The position numbers and the translations under genes are program-made. The notes below the pieces were generated by a model. That model did no database searches. It saw only the letters and a program-made list of their open reading frames with translations, and was not told where the DNA came from. Of a DNA stretch of 64,000 nt, positions 60,086 to 64,000 are shown piece after piece (position 1 is the stretch's first letter; each line of letters starts with the position of its first letter). Source of the stretch: Pseudomonas mandelii. Its GTDB lineage: Bacteria; Pseudomonadota; Gammaproteobacteria; Pseudomonadales; Pseudomonadaceae. The stretch spans positions 4,123,501-4,187,500 of the forward strand of contig NZ_LT629796.1 of assembly GCF_900106065.1 (NCBI RefSeq), read 5' to 3'.

Positions 60086-60180
60086 GCCAGCGCCTGCCGA
60101 GCTGCCAACCGTCTTTTTGTAAGCGGTTCCGGGGCCTCTGCCTGAAAGGGTAGAGGCCCGCCGCTCGAGAGTTTCCTGCC

Positions 60181-63100
60181 GTGAATCAACGCCCCCTCGT
60201 CAGTATCGTCATCCCAGCCTTCAACCCGCGCTTCTTCAGTCAGGCATTGGAAAGTGCGCTCGCCCAGACCTACGAGCACATCGAGATCGTCATTTGTGAC
60301 GATTCGTCCGGCGACGATATCCGCGACATTGTCGAGGCCTTCATCGAGCCGGCTCACCCGGTTCGCTACTTGCGTAATCCGCAGCGTCTGGGCTTGCAGA
60401 AGAACGTATTGCGTTGCGTCGAAGAAGCCCGTGGCGAATTCATCAAAGTGCTGTGCGATGACGACCGTCTGTTTTCACCCAGCGTAGCCTTGCAGGCGCA
60501 GGTGTTGATCGACCACGCGGACGTGAATGTGGTCTTTGCCCTGCGGATGCTCAGCGACGCCGGCAATTTCATCCTGCCGCCACGGGTCGACAATTGCCGG
60601 TTCTCACCGAACGACGCCTTGCTCAAGGGCGATGACATGCTGGCGATCTTCGAAGGTACGCCGAAGAATTTCCTCGGCAACTTCAGTTCGACCCTGATGC
60701 GTCGCGTCGATGTACTGGAGCTGTTGCCGGCGCTGATTCAGGAAGGCGCCGGTTTCGTCGCCATGCTCGATTTCGCCTTGTTCGTGTGCTTGATGCGTCG
60801 CGGCAATCTGGTGTCGCTGAGCACTGTGCTGAGTACCGAACGTTTGTACCCGGAGCGTCTGAGCAAAACCCCGGAAATGGTCAAGGCCGCAGCGGTGGAG
60901 TGGAGCTGGCTTTCGCAGATGCTCGCGGCACGCAGCGGTGAATCGGCACCGGCATCGGGTTGGGTGCGCTACATCGAGCTGACTAAAATCACCGACCAGC
61001 CCCACGCCTGGGAAGAATTGTGCGTGGTGCGCATTTTGGGCAACCGCAACACAGTGGTGAATGGTCGGGTGGGCGGGGAGAGCGAAAGCTACGCCGATTT
61101 CTATCGCGAATGGCTGGCGATCCGCAGGTTCTCCGATGTCGAGCAGCAGCTCATGCCGCAACGCCTCGACAGCTGGGCGTTCCGTCCGCAGATCGTGCCG
61201 ATTGTGATCGACAGCGGCGCTGACAGTGCAGCGCTGAACACTACGTTGCAAAGCATCAGCCGACAGCTTTACACGCCGCAGGCGGTGGTGGTGCTTTCTG
61301 ATGCCTTGTGCGCGACCGACGATCGTGTGGTGCAGTTGCCGTTCCAGGCGGATTGGGCGCAACAACTCAATGCGGTGGTGCCGCAGCTGGAAGGCGCTCA
61401 CTGGTTTTATCTGCTGCATGCTGGCGACACTTTGCGCGAGTCGGCCCTGCTGATCCTGGCTGAACGCATTGCGGGTTCGGTGGGCATTCTCTGTGCCTAC
61501 AGCGATGAGGGCGCGCTGGTCGATGGCGAGTCGATCGACCCGGTGTTCAAACCCGATTTCAATCTCGATCTGATGCGTGCTTATCCCTACGTCGGCCGAA
61601 CCCTGGCCTTCGAGCGGCAGCGCTTCATGACGCTGGGCGGCTTCGATTCGGCTCACGGTGAGCTGGCGCCGCACGATTTGTTATGGCGTCTGGTGGAAGA
61701 GGCCGGGCCGCAAACCATCGAGCACATCGCCGAAATCCAGATTGAGTCGAGTCAGTCTTTCGCCGCCTGGCTGTCGTTGCCGGAGGTGATCGAGAACAAT
61801 GCCGGGATGGTCAGCGCACACCTGGATCGTATTGGTGTGGCGCACTCGATCCGGCAGGAAGAGTTGCCGTTGATCAACCGAATCGACTACCTCCATGGGG
61901 CGCGCCCTTTGGTGTCGATCATCATCCAGACCGGCGATTCGCTGTACGCGTTGCAGCGGTGCATCGAAGGCCTGATCGAGCGCACGGCTTACGGCCAATA
62001 CGAAATCCTGATCGTCGACAGCGGCACGGACGACCCGGCGATGCTCGACTGGCTGGAGGCGATGGCGCAGCTGGGCGCCGCAATGCTGCAAGTATTGCGT
62101 TACGCCGGTGATGCCAACGACGCGGCGATCCGTAACTTTGCCGCGAGCCTGGCGCATGGCGAATATTTGCTGCTGCTCAGCGCGCAGACAGTGATCTGCG
62201 ACAGCGACTGGCTGGATGAAATGCTCAATCACGCCCAGCGCCCCGAAGTGGGTGTGGTCGGTGCTCGTATCCTCAGCCCCGAGGGCTCGATCGTCAGTGC
62301 CGGGTTGATTCTTGGCCTGGCCGGGCCGGTCGGTTCGCCATTTTATGGCGAAGCGGCCGGTTCTCGCGGCTACATGCAGCGATTACACGTAACCCAGAAT
62401 TGGAGTGCGGTGAGCAATCTCTGCCTGATGGTGCGCAAGCAAGTGTTTGATGAACTCGAGCAGTTCGATGAGGTGACCTTCACCCAGGGCCTCAGCGACG
62501 TCGACTTGTGTTTACGGGCAGGCAACGATGGTTATCTGGTGGTCTGGACGCCTTACGCCAGCGTGGTATGGGTGCAGCAAGAGGTGTCGCCGGCAGGGCT
62601 TTCGACACTGGCACTGCGCGAGCGTGAACAGGAGGATTTCTATCGCAAATGGCTGCCGAAGATCGCCAAGGATCCGGCCTACAGCCCGGCGCTGAGCCTT
62701 GGGATTTCCAGCTTCAGTCTGGAGCCGTCACTGCGCAATAACTGGAACCCGTTCTGCACCCGTGCCTTGCCGTTGATTCTCGGTCTGCCGGTTAACAGCA
62801 CCGCCGTTGGCCATTACCGGGTAACCGCGCCACTGGCTGAGCTCGAAGCAGCCGGTCGGGTGATCGCGCGGGTGGCCTATGAGTCGCCGTCGACCGTGGA
62901 GATCGAGCGTCTGTCACCAGACACGATCATTCTGCAAGGGCGTTACAGCGAAGGCGCTGCGGGTGACATTCTGCGGATGAAAAAGTACTCCAGTGCGCTA
63001 CGAATTTTCGAACTCGACGACTACATCGTCAGTGCGCCGAAGAAAAACACCCACGCCCGCAACAAACCGGTCAATACCGAGCAGCTGTTGCGCGAAGGCA

Positions 63101-63753
63101 TTGGCCTGTGCGATCGCGTAGTGGTCACCACTCAGCCGCTGGCCGATGCCTTGTCGAGCATGCACAGCGAAATCCGCGTAGTGCCGAACATGCTATCGCC
63201 GGCACCATGGGCGACGCTGACCAGCCATCGGCGCACCTCCAGCAAGCCTCGAGTCGGTTGGGGGGGCGGCACCAGCCACACCGGTGACCTGGAGATCATT
63301 GCCGAGGTTGTGCGCGAACTGGCGGACCAAGTCGAGTGGGTGTTCTTCGGCATGTGCCCTGATGCCTTGCGTCCGTATGTCCACGAGTTTCACTCCACCA
63401 TCGGCTTGCAGAGCTACCCGTTCAAACTGGCCAGCCTGAACCTCGACCTGGCGCTGGCACCGCTGGAATTCCATATCTTCAACGACTGCAAAAGCAACCT
63501 GCGCTTGCTGGAGTACGGCGCCTGTGGATACCCGGTGATCTGCACCGACACCGAGGCCTATCGCGGCCATCTGCCGTGTACCAGGGTCTATAGCAACAGC
63601 ACGGACGAATGGCTGCAGGCGATCCGCATGCACCTGGCCGACCCGGACGCCAGCTACCGTATGGGCGATGAATTGCGTGAAGCGGTTCACCGCGATTTCA
63701 TGCTGCGGGGCGACAACCTCAATCACTGGTTGTGGGGTTGGTTGCCTGACTGA
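60181..63753 (+). CDS. 1190-residue multidomain glycosyltransferase, probable flagellin glycosylation
   Basis: The N-terminus is a GT2 domain (RPLVSIVIPAFNPRFFSQALESALAQTYEHIEIVICDDSS, with FIKVLCDDDRLFSP). A second GT2-like domain begins near residue 574 (RPLVSIIIQTGDSLYALQRCIEGLIERTAYGQYEILIVDSG), with a middle region resembling a third (FYLLHAGDTLRESAL near 410). The C-terminal 320 residues are GT4-like (LPVNSTAVGHYRVTAPLAELEA ... RVGWGGGTSHTGDLEIIAEV). Such large transferases follow the flagellar genes in P. syringae and P. fluorescens and glycosylate flagellin, so a similar role is likely. It starts at GTG 60181. Confidence 0.8.
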   Translation: MNQRPLVSIVIPAFNPRFFSQALESALAQTYEHIEIVICDDSSGDDIRDIVEAFIEPAHPVRYLRNPQRLGLQKNVLRCVEEARGEFIKVLCDDDRLFSPSVALQAQVLIDHADVNVVFALRMLSDAGNFILPPRVDNCRFSPNDALLKGDDMLAIFEGTPKNFLGNFSSTLMRRVDVLELLPALIQEGAGFVAMLDFALFVCLMRRGNLVSLSTVLSTERLYPERLSKTPEMVKAAAVEWSWLSQMLAARSGESAPASGWVRYIELTKITDQPHAWEELCVVRILGNRNTVVNGRVGGESESYADFYREWLAIRRFSDVEQQLMPQRLDSWAFRPQIVPIVIDSGADSAALNTTLQSISRQLYTPQAVVVLSDALCATDDRVVQLPFQADWAQQLNAVVPQLEGAHWFYLLHAGDTLRESALLILAERIAGSVGILCAYSDEGALVDGESIDPVFKPDFNLDLMRAYPYVGRTLAFERQRFMTLGGFDSAHGELAPHDLLWRLVEEAGPQTIEHIAEIQIESSQSFAAWLSLPEVIENNAGMVSAHLDRIGVAHSIRQEELPLINRIDYLHGARPLVSIIIQTGDSLYALQRCIEGLIERTAYGQYEILIVDSGTDDPAMLDWLEAMAQLGAAMLQVLRYAGDANDAAIRNFAASLAHGEYLLLLSAQTVICDSDWLDEMLNHAQRPEVGVVGARILSPEGSIVSAGLILGLAGPVGSPFYGEAAGSRGYMQRLHVTQNWSAVSNLCLMVRKQVFDELEQFDEVTFTQGLSDVDLCLRAGNDGYLVVWTPYASVVWVQQEVSPAGLSTLALREREQEDFYRKWLPKIAKDPAYSPALSLGISSFSLEPSLRNNWNPFCTRALPLILGLPVNSTAVGHYRVTAPLAELEAAGRVIARVAYESPSTVEIERLSPDTIILQGRYSEGAAGDILRMKKYSSALRIFELDDYIVSAPKKNTHARNKPVNTEQLLREGIGLCDRVVVTTQPLADALSSMHSEIRVVPNMLSPAPWATLTSHRRTSSKPRVGWGGGTSHTGDLEIIAEVVRELADQVEWVFFGMCPDALRPYVHEFHSTIGLQSYPFKLASLNLDLALAPLEFHIFNDCKSNLRLLEYGACGYPVICTDTEAYRGHLPCTRVYSNSTDEWLQAIRMHLADPDASYRMGDELREAVHRDFMLRGDNLNHWLWGWLPD

Positions 63754-63783
63754 TTCCGTGATTACCCTCTAAACGATCAAAAG

Positions 63784-63851
63784 ATCGCAGCCTTGGGCCG
63801 CTACAGGGATGTATTGACACCTGTAGCGGCCCAAGGCTGCGATTTTTTTTG
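63784..63851 (+). terminator. strong terminator after the glycosyltransferase gene
   Basis: A perfect 24-bp stem (63784-63807, ATCGCAGCCTTGGGCCGC...; complement at 63820-63843) with a 12-base loop is followed by eight T. It is also of a repeat type common in Pseudomonas intergenic DNA. Confidence 0.92.
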
Positions 63852-64000
63852 TCCTGCGCAATTGGCTCACTTCCTGCAAGTCCCCCGTATATCGCCATAA
63901 AACCTTCACCCCAATGGGTGTGAACGGCTCAATGGCTGCGGGTAAATGATGTGCATCTGACGGTCCGCCCACCCTCGCGAGGGTGCCCAGGCCGCGCGAA
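63852..64000. other. intergenic end of window
   Basis: No gene is visible in the last 149 bases. A small palindrome ACCCTCGCGAGGGT lies at 63972-63985. The next flagellar or glycosylation gene should start beyond the window. Confidence 0.4.

Overview
This is high-GC DNA from a Pseudomonas, most likely of the P. fluorescens group. The evidence is the phhA-phhB-phhC/phhR locus, the flgFGHIJKL operon followed by a giant glycosyltransferase, abundant Pseudomonas-type REP inverted repeats, and the sigma-54 promoters. The window seems to join a genomic island (about 1-41.39 kb) to core chromosome (about 41.39-64 kb).

Bases 1-10.4 kb (all minus strand) are the maintenance and regulation end of an integrative conjugative element (ICE) of the PFGI-1/ICEclc type. 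In transcription order it holds alpA, parA, a small HicA-like gene in the position of ICEclc shi, parB, a DUF2857 gene, an STY4528-type replication gene, an array of four 100-bp repeats each carrying a perfect 17-bp palindrome, then DUF1845, DUF3158 and ssb genes. A large GHKL-ATPase gene that also has an HExxH motif runs off the left edge. A LysR gene follows alpA on its upstream side.

Bases 11.8-13.5 kb are a scrapyard: a frameshifted DDE transposase cut by a Tn501/Tn21-like terminal repeat, a frameshifted Tn3-family tnpA end, the last 50 or so codons of a tyrosine recombinase, and a long nested hairpin.

Bases 13.5-26.6 kb form one catabolic module: sensor kinase, sigma-54 response regulator, tandem palindromic enhancer sites, a -24/-12 promoter, then two substrate-binding proteins, two permeases, two ATPases, two iron-type alcohol dehydrogenases and an OprD porin. 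The substrate is not identifiable from sequence. An IS1182-type insertion sequence (27.0-28.6 kb) separates it from the next module.

Bases 28.6-38.1 kb are a complete levulinate catabolic locus (lvaR divergent from lvaABCDE, a DUF485 gene and an acetate-type symporter), with its own enhancer palindromes and sigma-54 promoter. It is followed by an IS66 fragment and a group II intron whose reverse-transcriptase core was replaced by part of a serine-recombinase locus (38.2-41.2 kb). At 41370-41387 there is a near-copy of the 3' end of a tRNA-Gly(GCC) gene, the classic integration site of ICEclc-like elements, followed at once by a strong terminator. I infer that this is the distal attachment site of the island, so both catabolic modules would be island cargo.

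Bases 41.5-46.7 kb hold an M20 dipeptidase, then a LysE exporter, a 2-oxoglutarate/Fe oxygenase and an AlaX-type tRNA-editing protein, divergent from a LysR regulator. Bases 46.9-51.3 kb are the phenylalanine hydroxylase locus phhABC with its regulator phhR. Bases 51.6-60.1 kb are flgFGHIJKL behind a sigma-54 promoter, and 60.2-63.75 kb encode a 1190-residue multidomain glycosyltransferase, probably for flagellin.
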